A stretch of 64,000 bases of DNA from the NCBI GenBank assembly GCA_023421675.1, contig JAEZTC010000010.1, positions 124,001 to 188,000 on the forward strand, in the 5' to 3' direction. The first letter of the stretch is position 1. Each line of letters starts with the position of its first letter. The position numbers were made by a program, and so were the translations under genes. Positions 1-7,643 of the stretch are shown here, in pieces. The stretch comes from Bacillota bacterium. GTDB taxonomy: Bacteria; Bacillota; Clostridia; Acetivibrionales; JANLFN01. The notes below the pieces were generated by a model that was given only the letters and a program-made list of their open reading frames with translations, searched no databases and had not been told where the DNA came from.

Positions 1-27
1 GAATAAGAACTACTATAATACTTGCTA

Positions 28-56
28 ACAGCCTAAGATAACGGGCTGTTTTTTTC
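28..56 (+). terminator. Intrinsic terminator of an upstream gene
   Basis: A short hairpin (ACAGCC paired with GGCTGT) runs directly into a stretch of T residues. It should end transcription of a gene lying left of the window. The stem is only six base pairs but the U-tract is good. Confidence 0.6.
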
Positions 57-203
57 TTGTATTTTGTTATTAAATTAAGAACCTGTAGTTCTTAGTATTA
101 TCTAACATTTTACAACAATTTTACAACTAGTATATAACTTGTATATATCGTCTTGCTATTCTTACATTATAAATACAATATGATGCGCAAAGGAGGATAG
201 CCA

Positions 204-329
204 GTGATATTAAAAACTTTTAAGATGATAAGGGGTTAGATATTGGATAAAACGGAGCTAATAAAAAATAGTAAATATAGAAAGGATTTATTTGAAGATA
301 TTGTCCATATCTTGATTATCATAAAGTAA
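204..329 (+). other. Two mini-ORFs in the leader ahead of the first peptidase gene
   Basis: An AAAGGAGG site near 190-197 precedes a GTG at 204 that opens an 11-codon frame ending at 239. A TTG at 243, preceded by AAGGGG, opens a second frame of 28 codons ending at 329, with predicted start MDKTELIKNSKYRKD. Neither resembles a protein I know. They may be leader peptides, a degraded gene start, or chance. The first ribosome site is strong, so at least some translation here is possible. Nothing else is recognisable in the roughly 300 bases before the peptidase gene. Confidence 0.25.
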
Positions 330-362
330 GTATTTTAAGACAAATACAAAGGGAGGATAATT

Positions 363-2087
363 ATGAAAAAAAGAATTGTATCGTTTCTACTTATATGTGT
401 GATGGTTTTTTGCGCCAATTTTACAGCAGGAGTTTATGCTGAAGGCTCAAACGCCAAAGATCCTGCCGATAAGAAAACGGTAAATGAAATAAGCAGTGAA
501 AAGTATAAGGACATTTCAACACTTAAGTTTGGTGAATCTAGCTTAAGTGACGTTATAAAGGTTTTTGGTGAGCCTGTTGAATATTTCTGGGGGGATAAAA
601 AATTTACTAAAGACAATCTAACGGATGGTTATAATGCTCTCTATAAAGAACTTTGCGTACGAATGAACAAGGGTAAGTTGCTATGCATTACTGTTGCTGA
701 AGATGTAGTCAGCTATGGTCGGGTACATATTGGTACAAGCATCCAGGATTTTGTAAAGTTGCTGGGGGGACCTGTAAAGGTAGAGGAACGTGATGCAAAT
801 CAGGTAAAGAACGGAACTGAAGAGGATAAGGTATTATATAAGTGTGAGGATTACAGAGGAACAAAAGGTTTTGGGTACTATTATGACAATGAAAAAGGTA
901 TAACAATATCTTTTGAAAATAACAAAGTAGATGCAATTGTAATTGAACAACCATATTCTAAATTTATATTCAGGACTCTTCTTTCACCGAAAAATGAGCT
1001 ATCAATTGTAAGAAAGCCTTTGATATATTATCAGCTCTATCAACCCGATAAATTGACAAGTCTTCCTGTGTATGATCCGAATTTTGGGTTCGATTTAAGA
1101 AGCAGCGATTTAACAGGACTTGATTTGAGGGATAGGTTTAATGAACTTATTCATGCAGATTTTGACAATCAAACCAAATGGCCTGACAAGCTGCCAGAAG
1201 GGTTTAATCCTGAATCTATAATGGAATTAGGTAAGAATCCCGGTCTTGGATTAAGAAATATAACTCAAAAAGGAATTACGGGAAAAAATATAGGTATTGC
1301 AATTATTGACGCGAGTCTATTGGTTGATCACGTAGAATACAAGGATAGATTAAAACTATATGAAGAAATACACTGTAATGATACACAAGCGCAAATGCAT
1401 GGACCTGCTGTTGCGTCAATAGCTGCTGGAAAGAATGTCGGAGTAGCACCAGAAGCCGATCTTTATTATATTGCAGATACTGCGGGAACCATTAATGGGC
1501 AAAAATTTGAATATGACCTTTCGTGGACTGCAAAATCTATAGACCGAATAGTACAAATCAATAAAACACTTCCAAAGGATAAAAAGATAAGAGTTATTTC
1601 CATATCTCTTGGAATCAATCCTTCAATGAAAAACTATGATAAAGCAATCGAATCCATAAAGAAAGCTGAAAAGGATGGGATATATACTGTATATGTTGGA
1701 AGTGAGGCCTTCTTTGGTCTTGGCCGCGATCCGCTTAAGAATCCTGATGATATAACTTCATTTAGTAAGGGGATATTTTGGAATAATGACCAATATGATA
1801 ACTGTCGGCTTTTAATTCCTATGGATTCAAGAAGTACTGCAAGCCCCACAGGCACCAATGATTATGTATTTTACAGGACCGGGGGCATGAGCTGGTCGGT
1901 ACCATATGTTGCAGGATTGTATGCTCTGGCGTGTCAGGTAAAACCTGATATCACACCCGATGTTTTCTGGAAGGAAGCATTCAGAACAAGTGATACAATT
2001 CAGGTTGATAACAACGGCAGCAAGGACCTCCTTGGAAAGATAGTAAATCCTCAAAAGCTTATAGGTAGTATCAAGAATTTAAAATAA
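363..2087 (+). CDS. Exported subtilisin-like (S8) peptidase with N-terminal repeat domain
   Basis: Predicted secreted protein of 574 residues. The first ~26 residues are a signal peptide ending near VYA-EG. Residues about 50-200 hold two similar blocks (around FGESSLSDVIKVFGEP and VHIGTSIQDFVKLLGGP) that look like tandem BamE/YjgB-type repeats. The C-terminal half is a diverged S8 fold: Asp316 in IIDAS, His346 in MHGPAVASIAAG and Ser510 in GMSWSVPYVAG fit the catalytic triad. The flanking residues differ from the usual DTG, HGT and GTS, and the oxyanion-hole Asn position appears to be Ser (VGSEA). It could be an active but unusual protease or a binding protein. AAGGGAGG precedes the ATG. It is a paralogue of the gene at 3436, which lacks the repeat domain. 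Confidence 0.75.
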   Translation: MKKRIVSFLLICVMVFCANFTAGVYAEGSNAKDPADKKTVNEISSEKYKDISTLKFGESSLSDVIKVFGEPVEYFWGDKKFTKDNLTDGYNALYKELCVRMNKGKLLCITVAEDVVSYGRVHIGTSIQDFVKLLGGPVKVEERDANQVKNGTEEDKVLYKCEDYRGTKGFGYYYDNEKGITISFENNKVDAIVIEQPYSKFIFRTLLSPKNELSIVRKPLIYYQLYQPDKLTSLPVYDPNFGFDLRSSDLTGLDLRDRFNELIHADFDNQTKWPDKLPEGFNPESIMELGKNPGLGLRNITQKGITGKNIGIAIIDASLLVDHVEYKDRLKLYEEIHCNDTQAQMHGPAVASIAAGKNVGVAPEADLYYIADTAGTINGQKFEYDLSWTAKSIDRIVQINKTLPKDKKIRVISISLGINPSMKNYDKAIESIKKAEKDGIYTVYVGSEAFFGLGRDPLKNPDDITSFSKGIFWNNDQYDNCRLLIPMDSRSTASPTGTNDYVFYRTGGMSWSVPYVAGLYALACQVKPDITPDVFWKEAFRTSDTIQVDNNGSKDLLGKIVNPQKLIGSIKNLK

Positions 2088-2122
2088 TATTATTTTTGCT
2101 AATATAGCGTAAATAGTATGGC

Positions 2123-2158
2123 AAAAAGGTATGGCTTCAAATAAAGTCATACCTTTTT
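2123..2158 (+). terminator. Intrinsic terminator after the first S8 gene
   Basis: A 15-bp A/T-ended hairpin (AAAAAGGTATGGCTT paired with AAGTCATACCTTTTT, one G-U pair) ends in T5 and is followed by further T-rich sequence. It separates the S8 gene from the M28 gene. Confidence 0.75.
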
Positions 2159-2262
2159 ACGTATTTTTTGTTATAATTAGTAAAAGTGAATATATAGTTA
2201 AAAAGAGTATTTGATTATAAACATATAAGATTTTTACTAAAGGCTTATTAAGGGGGATTAAA

Positions 2263-3252
2263 GTGATTAAAAGAAAACTAATTTTTATAATTTTAATGGT
2301 TGTACTGATTTTTACAGGTTGTTCCAGCAACAGTAGTAATGATAAGTCGGCAGCAACTGCTCATTCGTCTTCCATACAAAGCACAACTAATACTTCTGTT
2401 AATATCACACCCAGACAATACAACCTGACTAAGAGGGAAGTTGTAGAAAAGCTCTCTTCTAAAGAATTTGAAGGGAGGTATATTGGAACAGAAGGTAATA
2501 AAAAAGCAGGAGAATACATTTCAAAACTATTTGGAGAAATTGGTCTCCAGAAATCGGAAAACGGCAGCTATTTGCAAGAGTTCAAGTATAGTTTAATGCG
2601 AAATAATGAAGACTCTGAAAAGATAAAAACAGAAAACCAGTTAACTGCTTATAATATTGTCGGAAAGATTCCTGGTAAAAATCATAAAAGCTGTATAGTC
2701 ATATCAGCACATTATGACCATATGGGCGTAAGAAACGGTGCATTAAATGCCGGAGCAATTGATAACTGTTCAGGTGTATCAATACTTATTGATATTGCAA
2801 ATAAACTGGTTAAAGAAGCTTCTGTTAAATCCCCGGAAAATGATATCTATATTTGTGCCTTTAACGGTGAAGAAATCGGACTTAAGGGAAGTCACGCCAT
2901 GGTAGATACTCTCAAGGCCAGGTACGATAAAATTACTGATATTAATATAGAATGTATCGAAGGATTAGTATCAAAAAAGATAATACTAGTAGGAGAACCT
3001 ATAGCGGGTAGTAATCTTATAGATAATATAAAAACCTCATTTGAAAAACTAAATCTTTTATGTGAAGCAGTTGGGAATAAGTATGGAAGCGATCATCTGG
3101 CTTTTACAAAGTTCGGGCTTAGTGCTGTAACAGTTGGACAGGAAGCAACCGACACTATGCATACCCCTAATGATACGCCAGATAAAATTAATTATGAATT
3201 TTTGGATAAGGTAAGTGAGAGTTTGTATCTGTTTTTAAAGGAGATAATATAA
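2263..3252 (+). CDS. M28-family zinc aminopeptidase, lipoprotein
   Basis: Predicted lipoprotein of 329 residues with lipobox FTGC (Cys20), so it is probably anchored on the outer face of the membrane. The mature part is an M28 co-catalytic zinc peptidase: His150 and Asp152 in AHYDH, bridging Asp167 in AIDN, the Glu203-Glu204 pair in GEEIG and His300 in DTMHTPND match the family ligand pattern. The likely activity is removal of N-terminal residues from peptides. The start is a GTG with AAGGGGGA upstream; the next in-frame Met lies within the signal sequence. It sits between two S8 paralogues, suggesting that endopeptidase and exopeptidase act in sequence on external peptides, which is inference. 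Confidence 0.82.
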   Translation: MIKRKLIFIILMVVLIFTGCSSNSSNDKSAATAHSSSIQSTTNTSVNITPRQYNLTKREVVEKLSSKEFEGRYIGTEGNKKAGEYISKLFGEIGLQKSENGSYLQEFKYSLMRNNEDSEKIKTENQLTAYNIVGKIPGKNHKSCIVISAHYDHMGVRNGALNAGAIDNCSGVSILIDIANKLVKEASVKSPENDIYICAFNGEEIGLKGSHAMVDTLKARYDKITDINIECIEGLVSKKIILVGEPIAGSNLIDNIKTSFEKLNLLCEAVGNKYGSDHLAFTKFGLSAVTVGQEATDTMHTPNDTPDKINYEFLDKVSESLYLFLKEII

Positions 3253-3435
3253 TAGCTTACAAATTTAATGGTTATCTTAGATAACTAGACCTTCTTATAT
3301 TCTGTGTCATACCATTTTTTATTATATTCTACATTCATATTACAAATTCTGTTTACTTCTATATATTTTTTTAATAAAATGTGTTTAATTACATTATTCA
3401 TATTTTAAGATTGTGTTAAAAAAGGAAGACTAGGA

Positions 3436-4719
3436 ATGAAAAGAATAATTTATTTATGCTTTTTTATAACATTATTTCTTACTGCATGTAGCGAGTCAGA
3501 AATAAACGAAGCTCATACAACTCAAATGTATAATTCAACAAAGGCTCCCCAAGTAGGTCAGATAGAAAATAACTACTTTGAAGAATATAAGACCTTGATT
3601 ACACCCGATAACAGGTTGGGTATAGTGAGAACACCGCCTGCACCAGACTATACAAAAGTCCATCCGGGAAAATTGACACAACTTCCGACTCCCGATGCCC
3701 AATCATTAACGAAAGGGATAGATATAAGAAGTGCCGATCTATCGGGGCTTGATTTAAGAAATAAACGAAAGGAATTGCTGAATTCTGATTTTGACAGTGT
3801 GACAAAATGGCCTTTGGTACTGCCATCGCGATTTAGTCCCCAGGACACCATGCAATTGGGAAAAAATCCGGGTTTGGGTGTTCGAAACTTACATAGAAAA
3901 GGCATTACAGGGAAAAATGTAGGTCTGGCAATTATTGATGAGAGCTTGCTTGTCGAACACATAGAATATAGAGACAGGTTAAAAATGTATGAAGAAATTC
4001 ATAATAGAGATGTAACTGCTACTATGCACGGTCCTGCAGTTGCCTCAATTGCCGTAGGAAAGACGGTTGGAGTAGCACCGGAAGCTGACCTGTACTTTAT
4101 TGCTAATACTGCAGGGTATTGGCAAAACGGTAATTTTGAATATGACCTTATGTGGCTTGCAAAAAGTATAGACCGAATTATCCAAGTCAATAGAACATTG
4201 ACAAAAGAAAATAAAATCAGAGTGATATCCATATCTCTGACATTAGATACTTCAAAAAAAGGTTATGACAAAGTAAAAGAATCCATAGAAAAGGCAAAAA
4301 AAGAAGGAATATATACTGTTTATTGTAACAGTGATCCTTTATATTGTCTGGGACGTAATCCTATGAGAGATCCTGATGATTTCAATTCATTCGTTAAAGG
4401 GGGATTTTGGGCTGATTCAACTGAAGCTATAGTAAATAAGCTTTTTGTCCCTATGGATTCAAGGTGTACTGCAAGCCCAACCGGCTCCGATGACTATGTT
4501 TTTTACAGATATGGCGGAATGAGCTGGTCAGTACCATATGTCGCAGGTTTATATGCTTTGGCGTGCCAGGTATATCCGGATATAACTCCGGAAATCTTCT
4601 GGAATGAAGCATTTAAAACTGGTAGCATATTTGAGGTTGATAATAATGGAAATAAAGTGGCTCTTGGTAAAATAGTCAATCCGGTAAAACTCATTGATAA
4701 TATCCAAAATCTTAAATAA
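3436..4719 (+). CDS. S8 peptidase-like lipoprotein, paralogue of the first gene
   Basis: 427 residues with lipobox LTAC (Cys18). It is collinear with the C-terminal two thirds of the protein at 363, sharing long near-identical stretches around each catalytic residue. The triad positions are Asp168 (IIDES), His198 (MHGPAVASIAVG) and Ser363 (GMSWSVPYVAG). As in the paralogue, the residue after Asp is not Thr-Gly, and the oxyanion Asn site seems to be Ser (CNSDP). The N-terminal repeat domain of the paralogue is absent and replaced by a lipid anchor. AAGGAAG lies upstream of the ATG. The pair probably arose by duplication around, or together with, the M28 gene. Confidence 0.75.
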   Translation: MKRIIYLCFFITLFLTACSESEINEAHTTQMYNSTKAPQVGQIENNYFEEYKTLITPDNRLGIVRTPPAPDYTKVHPGKLTQLPTPDAQSLTKGIDIRSADLSGLDLRNKRKELLNSDFDSVTKWPLVLPSRFSPQDTMQLGKNPGLGVRNLHRKGITGKNVGLAIIDESLLVEHIEYRDRLKMYEEIHNRDVTATMHGPAVASIAVGKTVGVAPEADLYFIANTAGYWQNGNFEYDLMWLAKSIDRIIQVNRTLTKENKIRVISISLTLDTSKKGYDKVKESIEKAKKEGIYTVYCNSDPLYCLGRNPMRDPDDFNSFVKGGFWADSTEAIVNKLFVPMDSRCTASPTGSDDYVFYRYGGMSWSVPYVAGLYALACQVYPDITPEIFWNEAFKTGSIFEVDNNGNKVALGKIVNPVKLIDNIQNLK

Positions 4720-4791
4720 TTATGTCTCTTATATTGTTTCTTTCATAAACCTATTTGATATTAATTTTGGTATTTTCAGTATAAAATTAAA

Positions 4792-4818
4792 AACAGCCTG
4801 ACTGCAGGTTGTTTTTTT
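4792..4818 (+). terminator. Intrinsic terminator after the second S8 gene
   Basis: AACAGCCTG pairs with CAGGTTGTT (one G-U) and runs into T7. Confidence 0.75.
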
Positions 4819-4851
4819 GAACTAAATTATTGATTATTCAAGATAAAAATC

Positions 4852-4881
4852 TTGTATACAATAAACAATTTGTATTATAAT
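4852..4881 (+). promoter_or_regulatory. Probable sigma-A promoter of pta-ackA
   Basis: TTGTAT (4852-4857) and TATAAT (4876-4881) are separated by 18 bp. Transcription would begin near 4888, giving a leader of about 285 nt before the pta start codon. The leader opens with a hairpin (TGGTCATA at 4887-4894 with TATGACCA at 4930-4937). Confidence 0.55.
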
Positions 4882-4962
4882 GAGTATGGTCATAAAAGGC
4901 TAAACAACGCTGTTATAAGCATCAGGTTATATGACCAGGTAATAAAATATTGTGTTTAATAT

Positions 4963-5084
4963 ATAAGATGAAGCAATTTTATAAACACATGTTTGTATGC
5001 CAATTACCGGATATAAACGGGTAGAATAATCGTAATTACTTCATCTTATGCATTAAGGAATATATGTTGTAATGCAACATATAT
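4963..5084 (+). ncRNA. Structured leader RNA element, copy A, upstream of pta
   Basis: Three helices can be drawn. P1 pairs ATAAGATGAAG (4963-4973) with CTTCATCTTAT (5039-5049), 11 perfect pairs. Inside it, P2 pairs GTTTGTAT with ATATAAAC and encloses a CCAA-containing loop. P3 is a separate hairpin, ATATATGTTG (5060-5069) with CAACATATAT (5075-5084). The same three helices and matching loop sequence ACANGTTTGTATNCCAA recur before ackA at 6164-6288. This suggests a cis-acting RNA controlling acetate-pathway expression. A clostridial candidate called the ackA motif has been reported computationally as I recall; I cannot confirm identity. Confidence 0.65.
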
Positions 5085-5090
5085 AGCAGG

Positions 5091-5154
5091 AGAATTTGGA
5101 ATCATAATTATATATCCAGATGAATCCGAGCAAATAAAATAATATCCAAATTTT
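5091..5154 (+). promoter_or_regulatory. Possible long-range pairing just upstream of the pta ribosome site
   Basis: AGAATTTGGA (5091-5100) can pair with TCCAAATTTT (5145-5154), ending five bases before the GGGGG ribosome site of pta. It has no counterpart before ackA. It may help expose or hide the ribosome site, but the pairing is short and AT-rich. Confidence 0.3.
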
Positions 5155-5172
5155 GAAATGGGGGCTTATGTA

Positions 5173-6162
5173 ATGAATTTTTTGGAGCAAATATCAGAAC
5201 GTGCAAAATCTGATATTAAAACAATAGTACTGCCGGAAAGCAATGATATCAGGACACTCAAAGCTGCTGCAATGATTTATGAAAAAGGTATTGCAAATGT
5301 TGTACTAGTAGGTAATCCTGACGAAATCAAAAAGCTTGCGGGGGATTTGGACATTTCAAAAGCTAAAGTAGTAGATCCTATGACCTCAGAAAAGAAGGAA
5401 GAGTACGTTAATACCTTCTATGAAATGAGAAAGGCAAAAGGTGTTACTCTTGAACAGGCTCAAAAGACCATGCTTGACCCGACTTACTGGGGAGTAATGA
5501 TGGTAAAAAAAGGCGACGCGGATGGAATGGTATCAGGAGCAGTTCACTCAACTGCAGATACATTAAGACCTGCACTTCAGATATTAAAAACTGCACCAGG
5601 TGTTAAACTTGTGTCAAGCTTCTTTGTAATGGAAGTTCCAAATTGTGAATATGGATCAAACGGATCATTTATTTTTGCAGACTGTGGCCTTGAACCAAAT
5701 CCTGATGCTGAAAAACTTTCAGAAATAGCTATAGCATCAGCTAAATCCTTCAAGGCTTTTATTAATGATACACCAAAGGTTGCAATGCTTTCATTCTCTT
5801 CCTACGGAAGCGGTAAAAGCGAAATAGTTGATAAGGTCATAAATGCAACAAAGCTTGCAAAAGAAAAGGCACCTGACCTTATCCTTGATGGTGAACTCCA
5901 GGCGGATGCAGCAATCGTTCCATCTGTAGGAAAGTCAAAAGCACCTGGAAGTCCGGTTGCGGGACAAGCAAATATACTTATTTTCCCTGACCTTAACTGT
6001 GGAAACATAGCATACAAGCTTGTTCAAAGACTTGCAAAGGCAGAAGCTTACGGACCTATAACTCAAGGACTTGCAAAGCCTGTTAATGACCTTTCAAGAG
6101 GATGTAGTGCTGAAGATATAGTTGGAGTTGTTGCAATAACTGCAGTTCAGGCACAAAACTAA
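5173..6162 (+). CDS. pta: Phosphate acetyltransferase
   Basis: Converts acetyl-CoA and phosphate to acetyl phosphate and CoA in the cytoplasm, the first step of acetate formation. 329 residues, the normal length for the short Pta form without the N-terminal regulatory domains. The start MNFLEQISERAKSD, internal DGMVSGAVHSTADTLRPALQ and SPVAGQANILIFPDLNCGNI, and the C-terminal GLAKPVNDLSRGCS are typical. The ATG at 5173 is chosen over the one at 5158 because GGGGG lies about 9 bases before it. It is cotranscribed with ackA 144 bp downstream, and the intervening DNA carries the second copy of the leader element. Confidence 0.96.
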   Translation: MNFLEQISERAKSDIKTIVLPESNDIRTLKAAAMIYEKGIANVVLVGNPDEIKKLAGDLDISKAKVVDPMTSEKKEEYVNTFYEMRKAKGVTLEQAQKTMLDPTYWGVMMVKKGDADGMVSGAVHSTADTLRPALQILKTAPGVKLVSSFFVMEVPNCEYGSNGSFIFADCGLEPNPDAEKLSEIAIASAKSFKAFINDTPKVAMLSFSSYGSGKSEIVDKVINATKLAKEKAPDLILDGELQADAAIVPSVGKSKAPGSPVAGQANILIFPDLNCGNIAYKLVQRLAKAEAYGPITQGLAKPVNDLSRGCSAEDIVGVVAITAVQAQN

Positions 6163-6163
6163 T

Positions 6164-6288
6164 ATAAGGTGAAGTAAATATTTAGAACAGGTTTGTATCC
6201 CAAGATACAAATAATAAAAGTAATGTAATTTCTTCATCTTATTAAAAAAGGAATATATGTTACCTATAAATAATTTTACAACATATAT
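6164..6288 (+). ncRNA. Structured RNA element, copy B, between pta and ackA
   Basis: Starts two bases after the pta stop codon. P1 pairs ATAAGGTGAAG (6164-6174) with CTTCATCTTAT (6232-6242); the A-to-G change relative to copy A turns an A-U into a G-U pair, so pairing is kept. P2 pairs TTTGTATC with GATACAAA around CCAA, using a different 3' strand from copy A but keeping a helix on the same conserved 5' strand. P3 pairs ATATATGTT (6253-6261) with AACATATAT (6280-6288). The element ends about 18 bases before the ackA start, so it could govern translation or readthrough into ackA. Confidence 0.65.
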
Positions 6289-6306
6289 AGGATGGGAGTA
6301 TTGAAA

Positions 6307-7500
6307 ATGAAAATATTAGTTATTAACGCAGGAAGTTCTTCACTTAAATTTCAGCTTATTGACATGGATGGCGAAAAGCTGTTGGTAAAAGGCAATTGCG
6401 ATAGAATAGGCCTTGATAATTCAGTATTGAAATATCAGAAAACAGGTTCTGATGAAATAGTAACCAATAAGGATATGGAAAATCATAAGGATGCAATAAA
6501 GGTAGTTATTGATGCATTGACAAACAGGGAAACAGGCGTTATTAAGGATATGTCCGAAATCTCCGGTGTAGGACATAGAGTACTTCACGGAGCTGAAAAA
6601 TTCCATGATCCGGTTATAATAAATGATAAAGTTATGGATACTGTAAGAGAATGTATACCACTTGGACCTCTTCACAACCCTGCAAATATAATGGGTATAG
6701 AAGGTTGCCAGGCTGTAATGCCTGACACTCCGATGGTAGCTGTTTTTGATACTGGCTTCCATCAGACAATGCCTAAACATGCATATGTTTATCCGCTGCC
6801 TTATGAAGTTTATAAGAAATACGGAATAAGAAAGTACGGATTCCATGGAACATCACATAAATACATTGGAAAGAGAACTGCTGAATTCCTTGGTAAACCG
6901 CAGAAAGGTTTGAAAATTATATCCTGCCATCTCGGCAATGGTGCAAGTATATGTGCCATCAAAGATGGAGAGTGTGTTGATACAAGTATGGGTCTTACTC
7001 CTCTTGACGGGCTTGAAATGGGAACAAGATGCGGAACAATTGACCCGGCTGTTGTAACCTTCTTAATGAAGAAAGAAAATATGACTCCTGACGAAATGGA
7101 CAATTACATGAATAAACAATCCGGTGTTCTTGGAGTATCAGGCGTAAGCAGTGATTTCAGAGACCTGACTGCAGCTGCGGCTGAAGGAAATGAAAGAGCT
7201 CAGCTTGCCATAGATATATTCTGCTACAGGGTAAAAACCTTTATAGGCTCATACGCTGCTGCAATGGGCGGCGTTGATGCGGTTGTTTTAACAGGGGGAA
7301 TCGGTGAAAATGTAACTTCTGTAAAACTTCAGTGCTTAAAAGGCCTCGAATTTATGGGCATTATCGTTGATGAAGAAAAGAACAAGGTAAGAGGACAGGA
7401 AATTGACATAAGTGCACCTGGTGCAACTGTTAAAACTCTTGTAATACCTACCAATGAAGAGCTTGCAATTGCAAGGGATACATTGGAACTTATTAAATAA
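6307..7500 (+). CDS. ackA: Acetate kinase
   Basis: Makes ATP and acetate from acetyl phosphate and ADP, completing the Pta-AckA pathway, a main ATP source in fermentative clostridia. 397 residues, full family length. It opens with MKILVINAGSSSLKFQL and carries GVGHRVLHGAE, FDTGFHQTMP, YGFHGTSHKYI, HLGNGAS and TGGIGEN, all ASKHA-fold acetate kinase signatures. The ATG at 6307 is preferred because GGGAG lies eight bases before it; an ATG at 6292 has no ribosome site. The Arg in GHRVLHG and the Arg in GTRCGTIDP are present. Second gene of the pta operon. Confidence 0.97.
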   Translation: MKILVINAGSSSLKFQLIDMDGEKLLVKGNCDRIGLDNSVLKYQKTGSDEIVTNKDMENHKDAIKVVIDALTNRETGVIKDMSEISGVGHRVLHGAEKFHDPVIINDKVMDTVRECIPLGPLHNPANIMGIEGCQAVMPDTPMVAVFDTGFHQTMPKHAYVYPLPYEVYKKYGIRKYGFHGTSHKYIGKRTAEFLGKPQKGLKIISCHLGNGASICAIKDGECVDTSMGLTPLDGLEMGTRCGTIDPAVVTFLMKKENMTPDEMDNYMNKQSGVLGVSGVSSDFRDLTAAAAEGNERAQLAIDIFCYRVKTFIGSYAAAMGGVDAVVLTGGIGENVTSVKLQCLKGLEFMGIIVDEEKNKVRGQEIDISAPGATVKTLVIPTNEELAIARDTLELIK

Positions 7501-7533
7501 TTTGTTTTAAATAAAATATAAAGTTTTAAATAT

Positions 7534-7577
7534 AAAAGGCGATTTGTTAGGCTTATCCTGGCAGATTGCTTTTTTTA
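7534..7577 (+). terminator. Terminator after ackA
   Basis: AAGGCGATTTG can pair with CAGATTGCTT (one bulge and wobble pairs), followed by T7. Its location argues that the downstream histidine kinase starts after it, at 7644. Confidence 0.55.
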
Positions 7578-7643
7578 TCTTTGAAAGTTGAAAACAGTTG
7601 GCTTTATTGGCCTTTTCTGATAGAATTCTATAGGGTGATACGA

